A stretch of DNA of 64,000 nt from CAMEON01 sp045128275 (GCA_045128275.1 JBGVRH010000102.1:3060-67059), one strand, 5' to 3'. Counted from the stretch's first letter, positions 41,319 to 50,595 are shown. Program-made: numbers and translations. Notes: generated by a model not told the origin, from the letters alone.

Positions 41319-42794
41319 TCAGTTGATCTTGTAGGTAGTGCCCTGGGGGGTATCGATCAGGGTAACGCCCTTAGCGGCCAGCTCGTCGCGGATGCGGTCG
41401 GCCTCGGCGAAGTTCTTCTCCTTCTTGGCGGCCTTGCGGGCGTCGATGGCGGCCAGGATCTCGGCCACAAAGGGATCAGCGGCGGCGGCGGCGCGCTCGG
41501 CCTCGGCGGCGGCCTGCTTGGCGGCATCATGAGCGGCCTTTTCGGCGGCCAGCTTGTCGCGCAGAGTAGCGGCGCGATCCAGAAGCCCCACGGAGAGGAC
41601 GGTATCGAAGTCAGCCAGTACAGCCAGCTTGGTGGCATCGCTGACCTTGGCCTTCAGCACATCATAGATGGCGGTGACGGCCAGGGAGGTGTTCAGATCG
41701 TTGTCCAGAGCCTTGACGAAGCCCTCCTTGAGGGTGGCGGCGGCGGTCTCGTCCACCTCGCCCTTGGCGGGATCCAGAGCGGCGATGCGGGCGATCAGCT
41801 TATTGTATGCCACGGCGGCGTTGTCCATGTTCTCCCAGGAGAATACCAGGGACTTGCGGTAGTGGGACTGGAGGCAGAAGAAGCGGTAGACCATGGGATC
41901 GTAGCCCTTCTCCTCCAAGAGGGAGACGGTGAGGAACTCGCCCTTGGACTTGGACATCTTGCCCCCCGTGGTGTTCAGGTGCAGGACGTGTACCCAGTAT
42001 TTGCACCAGGGATGGCCGATATAGGCCTCGGACTGGGCGATCTCGTTGGTGTGGTGGGGGAATGCGTTGTCGATACCGCCGCAGTGGATATCCAGATGCT
42101 CACCCAGATACTTCATGGAGATACCCGAGCACTCGATGTGCCAGCCGGGGTAGCCCACGCCCCAGGGGGAGGGCCACTTCAGCTCCTGGTCGTCGAACTT
42201 GGACTTGGTGAACCACAGCACGAAGTCGGCCTTGTTGCGCTTATTGCCGTCGGCCTCCACGCCCTCGCGGACACCCACGTCCAGATCCTCCTCCTTGAAA
42301 TCGTTGAAGATGTAGTACTTCTCCAGCTTGGAGGTGTCGAAGTAGATGTTGCCGCCCGCCTCGTAGGCGTAGCCCTTCTCCATGAGGGTATCGATGAGGT
42401 GGATGTACTCGTCAATGCAACCCGTGGCGGGCTGGACGATATCGGGGGTCTTGATGTTGAGCTTCTCGCAGTCGGCAAAGAAGGCATCGGTGTAGAACTT
42501 GGCGATCTCCATGACCGTCTTCTTCTCGCGGCGGGCACCCTTGAGCATCTTGTCCTCGCCCTCGTCGGCGTCCGAGGACAGGTGTCCCACGTCGGTGATG
42601 TTCATGACACGGGTCACGTCGTAGCCGGCGTAGCGGAGGTACTTCTCCAGCACGTCCTCCATCATGTAGGTGCGGAGGTTGCCGATGTGGGCGAAGTGGT
42701 AGACCGTGGGGCCGCAGGTGTACATGCTGACCTTGCCGGGAGTATGGGGGATGAATTCTTCCTTCTGGTGAGTTGCGGAATTGTAGAGTTGCAT
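41319..42794 (-). CDS. cysS: Cysteine-tRNA ligase
   Basis: The 491-residue class I synthetase has the HIGH-type HIGN (36-39) and KMSKS (279-283). The zinc ligands are Cys27 (TCGPT), Cys222 (HIECSG), and His/Glu in PHHTNEIAQ. The C-terminal ~100 residues are Ala/Lys-rich helices, typical of the family's anticodon region. AAAGGC precedes the ATG at 42794. It lies 29 bases downstream of the isomerase gene and 24 bases before the gtrA pair, so all four may be co-transcribed. Confidence 0.96.
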   Translation of the reverse strand: MQLYNSATHQKEEFIPHTPGKVSMYTCGPTVYHFAHIGNLRTYMMEDVLEKYLRYAGYDVTRVMNITDVGHLSSDADEGEDKMLKGARREKKTVMEIAKFYTDAFFADCEKLNIKTPDIVQPATGCIDEYIHLIDTLMEKGYAYEAGGNIYFDTSKLEKYYIFNDFKEEDLDVGVREGVEADGNKRNKADFVLWFTKSKFDDQELKWPSPWGVGYPGWHIECSGISMKYLGEHLDIHCGGIDNAFPHHTNEIAQSEAYIGHPWCKYWVHVLHLNTTGGKMSKSKGEFLTVSLLEEKGYDPMVYRFFCLQSHYRKSLVFSWENMDNAAVAYNKLIARIAALDPAKGEVDETAAATLKEGFVKALDNDLNTSLAVTAIYDVLKAKVSDATKLAVLADFDTVLSVGLLDRAATLRDKLAAEKAAHDAAKQAAAEAERAAAAADPFVAEILAAIDARKAAKKEKNFAEADRIRDELAAKGVTLIDTPQGTTYKIN

Positions 42795-42823
42795 AGTCTT
42801 GCCTTTCTATGTTCAGAGGTAAT

Positions 42824-43753
42824 TTACATAAGGGTTGCCAATCTCTTGGCGGCGTATACGGCGCGGGCCGCGTGGGAGAGCCTCACCGAGCGATCGGCGG
42901 GGAGGTCGGAGGTCTTCAGCTCCAGGTTGATACATCGGTTGGAGGTGGTCAGGAAGTCGCTCAGGCGCAGTCCCTCGGCGGCATCCTCCCAGTCCACGCA
43001 CCCGCCCAGGGGGGTGGCTTCGGGACACTCGAAGGGAATGCGGTGGGAGTCATTGACTCCGTCGTTATCGTGGATGTGCAGACATCGCACCTTCCCGCGG
43101 AGCTTTTCCAGCTCGACGGACTGGCAGAGTCCCGTGATGTTGGCGTGACCGAAGTCCCAGCACACCATGGTATCCAACCTCTCGGCCAGATCCAATATAT
43201 CGGCGGCGGTACTGCCAAAGACGGCTTCGGAGGGGTGAGTGGCATAGGGCTTGCCCGTCATGTTCTCGATGCACAGGGTGATCCCCAGCTTGCCCGCCAG
43301 CTCCCGCAGGGGGGTGAGGAAGCGGATATTTTCATCCAGCCATACGTCCCTGCATCGTTTGCTTTCGTGCCGCACGATGGGGTGGATCACCGCGTCGGGG
43401 ATCTTCAGCATGGCCGCCATGCGGATACCACAGGCGATCTCCCGGGAGAACCGAGCCATCGCCGCCATATCGTCGGGGTTCGGCATGAAGTAGGGCAGGT
43501 GACACATGGGGATGGTCAGCCCTCTTGCCGCGGCGCGGTTGCCGAAGCTGTACAGCACGGATCGGAGGATATCGTCGCCGTCGGGCTCCAGCTGATCCAA
43601 AGACAGATCCACGCCGTCAAAGCCCGCGTCCGCGAGAAAATCCGCGGCGGCGGTCAGGGAGTATTTGCTCCCGTTTGAAGCGTAGGCATGGTAGCGGGTG
43701 GGCACCGTCACGAAGACGCGCTCGCCGCTTGCCGTTATGATTCCGTTGGCCAT
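42824..43753 (-). CDS. Sugar phosphate isomerase/epimerase family protein
   Basis: The 309-residue TIM-barrel protein has metal-site stretches GFDGVDLSLDQ, DAVIHPIVRHES, TLCIENMTGKPYA, CWDFGHANITG, LHIHDNDG and CINLELK. These resemble hydroxypyruvate isomerase/IolE-like proteins. The substrate is unknown. GAAAGGAGG precedes the ATG at 43753. First gene of the run leading into cysS. Confidence 0.85.
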   Translation of the reverse strand: MANGIITASGERVFVTVPTRYHAYASNGSKYSLTAAADFLADAGFDGVDLSLDQLEPDGDDILRSVLYSFGNRAAARGLTIPMCHLPYFMPNPDDMAAMARFSREIACGIRMAAMLKIPDAVIHPIVRHESKRCRDVWLDENIRFLTPLRELAGKLGITLCIENMTGKPYATHPSEAVFGSTAADILDLAERLDTMVCWDFGHANITGLCQSVELEKLRGKVRCLHIHDNDGVNDSHRIPFECPEATPLGGCVDWEDAAEGLRLSDFLTTSNRCINLELKTSDLPADRSVRLSHAARAVYAAKRLATLM

Positions 43754-43791
43754 AGGTCATCCTCCTTTCGGCAGAAATTATAATCCATATT

Positions 43792-43820
43792 ATTATAGCA
43801 CGAAATGAAGGATTTGTCAA
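43792..43820 (-). promoter_or_regulatory. Promoter of the isomerase-cysS-gtrA run
   Basis: TTGACA (43815-43820), 17 bases, TGCTATAAT (hexamer 43792-43797). Confidence 0.87.
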
Positions 43821-43940
43821 ATGGTTTTGGGGAACAGACGGTATTTTTCCAAAAAAATTCATGGCATTGGGGGAGAATTCCGTGACACACTATGGATAGG
43901 AGTGATCTCCACTCCAAAAACCGAAAGGAATATTCCAACC

Positions 43941-44480
43941 ATGTCCGATACCAACCACACCGCTACCCCCGTAGAAACCGCCAACGAGGTGGTCACTGCC
44001 GAGGTCAAGGTCGCCCAGAACAGCCACGATCATGAAAACAAGCTCTCACCCGCCGCCGAAAAGCTGGCCGAGGAGCTGTACAAGAACATGTCCATGGGCT
44101 GTGACGCCTACCTGGATATGCTCCCCCGGGTGGAGGATAACCGCCTCAAAACCGACATCACCGCCGCCATGTGCTACTATGAGAAGACCATCGGCAAGGT
44201 CAAGCAGTACCTCCTCGACCACGGCGCCGAGCCCGCCGAGCGGGGCATGATGGCCAAGATGGCCACCAAGGCGGGGATCGCCATGAACACCGCCATGGAT
44301 AACAGTAACAGCCACATCACCGAGATGCTCATCGAGGGAGCCACCATGTCGGTCACCACCGCCGAGAAGCTGGCCAACCATGCGGAGGGAAAACCCGACT
44401 GCCGCGAGCTGGTGGAGATCTGCCGCGACTGGGCGAAGTTCGAGCAGAATCATATTGATGCGCTGAAGAAGTATCTGTAA
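43941..44480 (+). CDS. Ferritin-like four-helix bundle protein (DUF2383-like)
   Basis: The 179-residue soluble protein has a Thr/Glu-rich start (about 1-30), then four helices. The third contains glycine-rich KMATKAGIAMNTAMDNSNSHITEMLIEG, where Met and His face one side, as in DUF2383-type ferritin-like proteins. No complete di-iron motif set is seen. CCGAAAGGAA precedes the ATG at 43941. A T-rich hairpin GGGCTAC/GTAGTCC follows at about 44489-44515. Function unknown. Confidence 0.72.
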   Translation: MSDTNHTATPVETANEVVTAEVKVAQNSHDHENKLSPAAEKLAEELYKNMSMGCDAYLDMLPRVEDNRLKTDITAAMCYYEKTIGKVKQYLLDHGAEPAERGMMAKMATKAGIAMNTAMDNSNSHITEMLIEGATMSVTTAEKLANHAEGKPDCRELVEICRDWAKFEQNHIDALKKYL

Positions 44481-44515
44481 AGAAAAGAAGGGCTACTCCT
44501 TGGGGGGTAGTCCTT

Positions 44516-44698
44516 CAAATTTGGGTTTGGCGGTGGGTTCTTTTAGCGGTCATCCTGAGCGGAGCCGCAACGCGGCGGAGTCGAAGGATCTCAAAAACTC
44601 CCTGACAGATTTGGCAAAACGGGGCAAGGGATCCTTCGACTCCGCTTCGCTCCGCTCAGGATGACAAATCAATGAAAGACCGCTAAACCCCAATTTAC
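44516..44698. repeat. R2 arms carrying palindromic cargo R3 (copy 2)
   Basis: Outer arms are CAAATTTGGGTTTGGCGG (44516-44533) and CCGCTAAACCCCAATTTA (to 44697). Inside, about 44544-44665, is the R3 palindrome TCATCCTGAGCGGAGCCGCA... also found at 37421-37537. The right arm read on the minus strand begins TAAATTGGGG, and its TAA is the stop codon of the lipase gene. Confidence 0.85.
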
Positions 44699-46128
44699 AA
44701 TCCCCTCTCCTTCAACTCCTCCACCAGCCCCACATAAAACTCCCGCACGTCGAACTCCTCGATATTCTCGCGGTTGAGATCGATCATATCCCCGTGGGAG
44801 ATGCCTCGATCCCCCTTGGGGGTCAGAAGGGTGTACTTCTCCCCGAAGGCAAAGGAGGTCTCGGAGACAAGGCCGTCGTTGGGGCCGTCAAAGAAGCGGA
44901 CGATGGGGTAGGCTACGTTCATGGGAAAGCGGCCGCCCCTGGCGCGGGGCATGAGTGAGCCCACGCTCTGGCAGTAGATATCCATCAGCGGCGCGGGGTT
45001 GTACTCTCCCGCCAGGTGGGGTGCCAGAGCGGCGCAGCCCGTGGCGGTGAGATCGCGGATGGCAGCCATGAAGTCGGGATCGGGATCCCCCAGCTTCTTC
45101 GCGGCCTTGTTGTAGGTGTCCGCGATCTTATCCTTGATGGGATCCGAGAAGGTCTTCAGCATGAAATCCACGAAAATACAACCCTTGTGGGGGGTGTTGA
45201 CCGTGGTCAGGGAGGCGACTAAGGGGGCAATGCCGTGATTTTGCAGGGCGTAGCGCATATCCAGACCGCCCTTGGAGTGGGCGATGACATTGACCTTCTC
45301 ACAGCCCGTCTCGGCCACGATGTCACGGATGCGCTGTGCCAGCTCCTCGGCGCAATCGGCCACGGAGGCGGCGGAGTGCTGGTGACCGTAGAAGACGGTC
45401 GCGCCGTTGACGGTCAGATCGTCGGGGATGCGCCCCCAGTAGTTCAGGGTCTTGGAGTCGCGGAAGAAGACACCGTGCACCAGCAGAATGGGGTACTTGG
45501 TAGCGCAGACCCGCTCCTCGCGGCGGGCGTTGTTGCGGAGGATACGGGCGCACTCCACCTCCACCTCGACCTCCACCACCCGCATGATGCGGCGCAGGAC
45601 AATGAGCTGGGCAATGGGGATCAGACCGCACAGGGCGCCGATGACCCGCCAACGGATGCCCAGCTGCACCGAGAATACGTACAGGCAGGTCATGCCGTTC
45701 CAGAACGCCACCGACAAAACTCCCACGGCGATGGCCGCCGAGATGAGCCAGTCGGCCCACCGTCCCGTCCAAAGCAGGGGCAGACGGATGAGGTGGTAGA
45801 CCACCGAAATGCCCGTGGCGAGCAGGAAGATATGGAGCATCTCCACTCCATGGGCGCAGGAGCGGAGGGTGTAGCGGGAGTGGCTGGGAGAGAAGAAGCT
45901 CCGCTTGCCGTCCAGGGGCTTGGGGATCGTGCGGTATAGAATAAAGGGCAGGGCGTTGCAGAGCAGGAACAACGGAACGAGGGCGCAAAGAAGCTCTACG
46001 GGAAGAATACCGTCCCTCATGGGCACAAAGCAGACCGCCCCCAAAGCAATGACCGCTGCCGACAGGATACGGGCGGCGTAGAGCAGGACGTGGGACGGTT
46101 CGTATGTAGGGTTGCATTTCAAAGACAT
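44695..46128 (-). CDS. Membrane-anchored alpha/beta hydrolase (lipase-like)
   Basis: The 477-residue protein has about five hydrophobic helices in its first ~190 residues. A charged VEVEVEVECARILRNNARREE linker follows, then an alpha/beta hydrolase domain with the oxyanion loop ILLVHGVFFRD and nucleophile VIAHSKGGLD (elbow AHSKGG). The late FDGPNDGLVSE and SHGDMIDL supply the acid and histidine. It resembles secreted bacterial triacylglycerol lipases fused to a membrane anchor. AAGGAGG precedes the ATG at 46128; a hairpin GGGGGT/ACCCCC lies at 46156-46181. Confidence 0.85.
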   Translation of the reverse strand: MSLKCNPTYEPSHVLLYAARILSAAVIALGAVCFVPMRDGILPVELLCALVPLFLLCNALPFILYRTIPKPLDGKRSFFSPSHSRYTLRSCAHGVEMLHIFLLATGISVVYHLIRLPLLWTGRWADWLISAAIAVGVLSVAFWNGMTCLYVFSVQLGIRWRVIGALCGLIPIAQLIVLRRIMRVVEVEVEVECARILRNNARREERVCATKYPILLVHGVFFRDSKTLNYWGRIPDDLTVNGATVFYGHQHSAASVADCAEELAQRIRDIVAETGCEKVNVIAHSKGGLDMRYALQNHGIAPLVASLTTVNTPHKGCIFVDFMLKTFSDPIKDKIADTYNKAAKKLGDPDPDFMAAIRDLTATGCAALAPHLAGEYNPAPLMDIYCQSVGSLMPRARGGRFPMNVAYPIVRFFDGPNDGLVSETSFAFGEKYTLLTPKGDRGISHGDMIDLNRENIEEFDVREFYVGLVEELKERGL

Positions 46129-46192
46129 GGAAAACGCCTCCTTTTGGCGGGTTTCGGGGGTGTTACATGGGTGTAACCCCCGCAGAAAAGCG

Positions 46193-46248
46193 CAAAACGG
46201 CACACCGCTTCCCTTCCCGCTTCGGGGGGATCGCGGCATACCGTTTTG
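46193..46248 (-). terminator. Terminator of the rimP-infB-nudix run
   Basis: Arms CAAAACGGCACACCGC and GCGGCATACCGTTTTG pair with three mismatches around an inner hairpin, followed by TTTTGCGCTTTTC on the minus strand, just past the Nudix stop. Confidence 0.65.
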
Positions 46249-46257
46249 ATGTGGGTA

Positions 46258-46686
46258 TCAGATCATGGTCTCCCGCAGGGCCTTCATGGCGGCACGCAGG
46301 ACGATCTTATCATTCTCGTGGGTCAGGGAACGCTCGGCGTTATCCAGGGGAACCCACTCTACGTCGGCGATCTCGCCGTCGTGGGGATGGGTGGCCTTCT
46401 GGTCGGTCATGGCCATGAAGTAGACCACTTCCTTCTGAACGCCGGGCATGGGGCTGTAGTGTACCTTCTCGCAGAAGTCGGAGGTGATGCGGATCTTCAC
46501 CGCGGTCTCCTCCTCCACCTCGCGGATGGCGGTCTGATGCTCAGTCTCCCCCGCCTCCACGTGTCCCTTGGGGAAGGAACGGTGTCCGCCGTGCTTGTGG
46601 CGGATCATGAGGATGTACATTCTTCCCGTCTTGGGATCCTGACGGAACACCAACGCTCCGCAGGACTTTTCATATTTCAATGCCAT
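46258..46686 (-). CDS. Nudix hydrolase
   Basis: The 142-residue protein has the Nudix box GHVEAGETEHQTAIREVEEETAV complete in its Glu residues (the final G of the consensus is T). The start SCGALVFR and R..GGHRSFPKGH resemble the diadenosine-tetraphosphate hydrolase branch. It removes toxic or signalling nucleotides. GAAAGGAGGAG precedes the ATG at 46686, 45 bases after infB. Confidence 0.92.
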   Translation of the reverse strand: MALKYEKSCGALVFRQDPKTGRMYILMIRHKHGGHRSFPKGHVEAGETEHQTAIREVEEETAVKIRITSDFCEKVHYSPMPGVQKEVVYFMAMTDQKATHPHDGEIADVEWVPLDNAERSLTHENDKIVLRAAMKALRETMI

Positions 46687-46731
46687 GCTTGCTCCTCCTT
46701 TCGGGATGCATTTTTGAGGATTCCCCCGGCT

Positions 46732-49700
46732 TTACTGGGGGATCTCCTCCATGACGAAGGCCTCGAGGACATCGCCGACCTTGATGTCGTTGAAGCGATC
46801 CAGTCCGACACCGCACTCGTAGCCGTCAGCGACCTCCTTCACGTCGTCCTTGAAGCGGCGCAGAGAGGAGATCTTGTCCTCGAAGATCACGATACCGTCG
46901 CGGACGATACGAATCTGGGCGGAACGGACGATCTTACCGTCGGTGATGTAGGAACCGGCGATGGTACCCACGTTGGGCACGTGGATGGTCTGGCGAACCT
47001 CGGCGTGGCCCAGGATGCTCTCACGGAACTTGGGTGCCAGCATACCCTTCATAGCGGCCTCGATCTCCTCGATGCACTCGTAGATGACGCGGTAGGTACG
47101 GATCTCTACGTTCTGACGGTCGGCGGAGTCCATGGCCTGCTGATCGGGACGGACGTTGAAGCCAACGATGATGGCGTTGGAGGCGGCGGCGAAGGTGACG
47201 TCGCCCTCGGTGATACCGCCGCAGGCGGCATGGATGACGCGGACGCGAACCTCCTCGTTGGACAGCTTCTGGAGGGATGCCTTCACGGCCTCCACGGTAC
47301 CGTCCACGTCGGCCTTGACGATGATGTTCAGATCCTTCATACCGGAGGCCATCTGGCTGAACAGGTCATTGAGGTTGGCTCTTGCGTTGGCCTTGAAGAT
47401 CTCCTCCTTAGCCTCGGCGCGGCGCTTCTCGGCCAGCTCGCGGGCCATGCGCTCGTCGATAACGGCCTCGAACTCATCACCTGCATCCGGCACGTCGGCA
47501 AGACCGGTGATCTCAACGGGAACGGAGGGGCCTGCTATCTTGACGGAGCGGCCGGTGTGGTCGGTCATGACACGGACACGACCCACAGAGGTGCCGGCGA
47601 TGACGATATCGCCGTTATGCAGAGTACCGTTCTGCACCAGGACGGTGGCCACGGGGCCGCGACCCTTGTCCAGCTTGGCCTCGATGACGATACCCTTGGC
47701 GCGGCGGTCGGGGTTGGCCTTCAGCTCCTTGACCTCAGCCACCAGCAGGACGTTCTCCAGCAGATCGTCGATACCCATACCGGTCAGCGCGGACACGGGG
47801 ACGCAGATGACGTCGCCGCCCCACTCCTCGGGCACCAGATCGTACTTGGTCAGCTCCTGCTTGACGTTCTCAGGGTCAGCGGCGGGCTTATCCATCTTGT
47901 TGATGGCCACGATGATATCAATACCCGCGGCCTTGGCGTGGTTGATGGCTTCCACGGTCTGGGGCATGATGCCGTCGTCAGCGGCGACCACCAGAATGGC
48001 AATATCGGTTGCCTGGGCACCGCGGGCACGCATGGCGGTGAAGGCCTCGTGACCGGGGGTATCCAGGAAAGTGATGTCCTGACCGTTGATCTCAACGCGG
48101 TACGCACCGATGTGCTGGGTAATACCGCCTGCCTCGCCTGCGGTGACGCGGGTGTGGCGGATGGCATCCAGAAGGGAGGTCTTACCGTGGTCAACGTGAC
48201 CCATAACGCACACGACGGGGGCGCGGGGCTTGAGCTGATCGGCGGTATCCTCGGTGGTATCGAAGAGCTTCTCCTCGATGGTAACGACCACTTCCTTCTC
48301 CACCTCAGCTCCCAGCTCCTCGGCCACGAGAGCGGCGGTGTCAAAGTCCACGGTCTGGTTGACGGTGACCATCATGCCCATGAGCATGAGGCGCTTGACC
48401 ACCTCACCGACGGTGACCTTCAGACGGGAGGCCAGATCACTGACCACGATCTCGTCGGGGATCTCCACCTTGAGGGGCTGCTTCTTCACGGGAGCCTGCT
48501 TCTTGCCGGGCACGGGCTTGCCGCCCTTCATCATGGGCTTCTGGCCGGGCTTGGTTCCCTGCTGCTGGGTATTCTTCTTGGTGAGCTTCTGGTTACCGTG
48601 GGACTCCTGCACGCGCTCGGAGACGAAGGTATCCAGCTTCTCATCGTACTTGGACAGATCCACGGAATCGCCTACGCGGGTATCCACCACACGGGTCGCG
48701 CCGCGGGGCTTGGACTGCTCCACGCCGCCCTTGGGGGTCTGGCCGCGGACGATGGCCTGTACCTGGAAATGCTCCTTGGGAGCGGACTGGACGAAATCGC
48801 CCTTATCACGGTCACCGCCCATGCCGCCGCGCTCGTTACGGCCGCCCTGGGGACGGTTGCCTGCGCGGTCTCCGCGGTCTCCGCGGTTGTCGGGTCTCTG
48901 CTGACCGCCGAAGGGAGCGCGATCCTGACTGAAGCGGTCGCTCTGGGCGGGACGGGTCTCGGGTCTCTGGCCCATAGCGGGACGGTCACCCTGAGGACGG
49001 TCGCCCTGGGGACGGTCACCCTGAGGACGCTCGGGGCGCTGGCCCTGGGGAGCCTGGGCGGGACGCTGACCCTCGGTACGCTGAGGAGCGGGACGCTCAC
49101 CCTGGGGACGCTCGGGACGGGTCTCGGGGCGCTGACCCTGAGCCGCGGGCTTCTGAGCCTGCTGTGCGGGCTGTGCGGGCTTGGCGTCCTTGGTATCCTT
49201 GGCGGGAGTATTCTCCTTCTTCTGGGGCTTGGCAGGCTGAACACCCTTGATGGCGTTCTCCTTGGCGGCGGCCTCAGCGGCACGGCGTGCCTCTGCCTTT
49301 GCCTTTGCCTCAGCGGCAGCCTTCTCCAGGGCGGCGCGCTCGAATGCCTTGCGGTCAGCCTCCTTGCGGGAAGCGGCCTCAGCGGCCAGACGCTCTGCCT
49401 CGGCGGCGGCGCGCTCGGCGGCCTCCTTGGCGGCCTTAGCCTCGGCGGCGGCCTTTTCGGCAGCCTCGTGGGCAGCCTTCTCTCTGGCCTCGCGCTCTGC
49501 GGCCTCACGGGCGGCCTTCTCGGCGGCAGCCTTCTCGGCGGCTACGCGGGCGGCCTCACGCTCGGCAGCCTCACGGGCCTCCCTCTCCGCCTTCTCGCGG
49601 GCAGCCTTCTCGGCAGCCTTGGCAGCGGCGATCTTGGAGGGAATACAGGTCTTGCCGTCCATGTAATCATAAATGTTGTCAACCTGATTCGCCTCGGTCA

Positions 49701-49857
49701 GGGCTTGGAACAGTACGTTGAATTCCTGCTCGGTCAGGGTCTTCTGGCTCTTGACCTCGCCAACGCCCTTTTCTGCCAGCAGGTCGGTCAGCTCCTTGCT
49801 CTTCAGACCCATGTCCTTTGCCATCTGGTTAATTTTAAATTGGGGATTGAATGCCAT
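46732..49857 (-). CDS. infB: Translation initiation factor IF-2
   Basis: The 1041-residue protein opens with a short IF2N domain (1-50) and a second one at ~470-520. Between them is a very long Ala/Glu/Lys coiled stretch (~75-220) and a Gln/Arg/Pro/Gly-rich stretch with RPQGD repeats (~240-340). The GTPase motifs are GHVDHGKTS (~551), DTPGHEAF and NKMDK (~652). Domains II-IV follow. It brings fMet-tRNA to the 30S subunit. TAGGAGG precedes the ATG at 49857. Last core gene of rimP-nusA-ylxR-ylxQ-infB. Confidence 0.97.
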   Translation of the reverse strand: MAFNPQFKINQMAKDMGLKSKELTDLLAEKGVGEVKSQKTLTEQEFNVLFQALTEANQVDNIYDYMDGKTCIPSKIAAAKAAEKAAREKAEREAREAAEREAARVAAEKAAAEKAAREAAEREAREKAAHEAAEKAAAEAKAAKEAAERAAAEAERLAAEAASRKEADRKAFERAALEKAAAEAKAKAEARRAAEAAAKENAIKGVQPAKPQKKENTPAKDTKDAKPAQPAQQAQKPAAQGQRPETRPERPQGERPAPQRTEGQRPAQAPQGQRPERPQGDRPQGDRPQGDRPAMGQRPETRPAQSDRFSQDRAPFGGQQRPDNRGDRGDRAGNRPQGGRNERGGMGGDRDKGDFVQSAPKEHFQVQAIVRGQTPKGGVEQSKPRGATRVVDTRVGDSVDLSKYDEKLDTFVSERVQESHGNQKLTKKNTQQQGTKPGQKPMMKGGKPVPGKKQAPVKKQPLKVEIPDEIVVSDLASRLKVTVGEVVKRLMLMGMMVTVNQTVDFDTAALVAEELGAEVEKEVVVTIEEKLFDTTEDTADQLKPRAPVVCVMGHVDHGKTSLLDAIRHTRVTAGEAGGITQHIGAYRVEINGQDITFLDTPGHEAFTAMRARGAQATDIAILVVAADDGIMPQTVEAINHAKAAGIDIIVAINKMDKPAADPENVKQELTKYDLVPEEWGGDVICVPVSALTGMGIDDLLENVLLVAEVKELKANPDRRAKGIVIEAKLDKGRGPVATVLVQNGTLHNGDIVIAGTSVGRVRVMTDHTGRSVKIAGPSVPVEITGLADVPDAGDEFEAVIDERMARELAEKRRAEAKEEIFKANARANLNDLFSQMASGMKDLNIIVKADVDGTVEAVKASLQKLSNEEVRVRVIHAACGGITEGDVTFAAASNAIIVGFNVRPDQQAMDSADRQNVEIRTYRVIYECIEEIEAAMKGMLAPKFRESILGHAEVRQTIHVPNVGTIAGSYITDGKIVRSAQIRIVRDGIVIFEDKISSLRRFKDDVKEVADGYECGVGLDRFNDIKVGDVLEAFVMEEIPQ

Positions 49858-49939
49858 ATTTCCTCCTAATGCTCTTCCCTGCCCCCTTGGTGGAGGGTCA
49901 GGTTGATGCCCTGTCGGGCTATGAGAATGGGGTCACTTG

Positions 49940-50296
49940 TCAGGTATTGGCAGGCTCGCTCCCGTCTCCCTGGGGCAGATGGGGGATCAGAGCCTTGCAC
50001 AGATTTTCGTCGGTCACGCCGACGGCGGCGACGGCTCCCGTCTTTCCGACGGCCTTGCCCAGTCGCGCGGTATCCGCCGAGAGGCGGTAGAGAGGCACTT
50101 GGTAGTAAGCGCACTTATCGGACAGCTTTTTATGGGTGTTCTCGGAGGTATCCGATGCCTCCAGCACCATAAGGATGGGGGGCTTGCCGCTTCGCAGGGT
50201 CTCGCAGACCATGGGGGTTCCCATGACCAGCTTGCGGGCGCGGGCGCAGAGCCCAACGGTGGAGAGGAGCTTATCCTCGGGGGTGAGGGTACTCAT
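49940..50296 (-). CDS. ylxQ: L7Ae-family RNA-binding protein YlxQ
   Basis: The 118-residue protein has the L7Ae/L30e fold pattern: LLSTVGLCARARKLVMG, ILMVLEASDTSENTHKKL and CAYYQVPLYRL. It is a K-turn RNA-binding protein conserved between ylxR and infB. Its ATG overlaps the ylxR stop (ATGA). Confidence 0.92.
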   Translation of the reverse strand: MSTLTPEDKLLSTVGLCARARKLVMGTPMVCETLRSGKPPILMVLEASDTSENTHKKLSDKCAYYQVPLYRLSADTARLGKAVGKTGAVAAVGVTDENLCKALIPHLPQGDGSEPANT

Positions 50297-50595
50297 GCCT
50301 CGTCGCCTCCGCATGCCAGCTCGGCCTCCATCTTATCGTAAACCTCGGGGCTGATCTCGCACTCCAGGTTGTGGGCCACACGGCCGCTCTTGCGTACCTT
50401 CTTGAGGCACTTGAGATCGCGGCAGATGTAGGCCCCTCGTCCCGACTTCTTGCCGGTGAGATCCAGGCTGATCTCCCCCTCGGGACTGCGGACGATGCGG
50501 ATGAGCTCGGCCTTGGGCTTATGCTCGTTACAGCCGAGGCACTGCCGCATGGGGATCTTACGGGGCTTCATGCCCTTTTGTACGGTTCCGCTCAC
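50293..50595 (-). CDS. ylxR: YlxR family (DUF448) protein
   Basis: The 100-residue protein has the family motif MRQCLGCNEHKPKAELIRIVR and KSGRGAYICRD. YlxR has been linked to RNase P regulation and nucleoid-associated control in other Firmicutes. A GTG start at 50595 lies seven bases after GAGGTG; the next ATG (50571) has no ribosome site. Confidence 0.93.
   Translation of the reverse strand: MSGTVQKGMKPRKIPMRQCLGCNEHKPKAELIRIVRSPEGEISLDLTGKKSGRGAYICRDLKCLKKVRKSGRVAHNLECEISPEVYDKMEAELACGGDEA

Noticed and set aside
46246..49869. 1207-codon open frame on the plus strand opposite infB, rich in Gly/Leu
   Set aside because: It is the mirror of a high-GC, Ala/Glu-rich gene with an obvious protein on the other strand. 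It has no ribosome site and no family resemblance. The same holds for the long frames opposite cysS, pepF, glmM, nusA, rplA and the CBM9-like genes.
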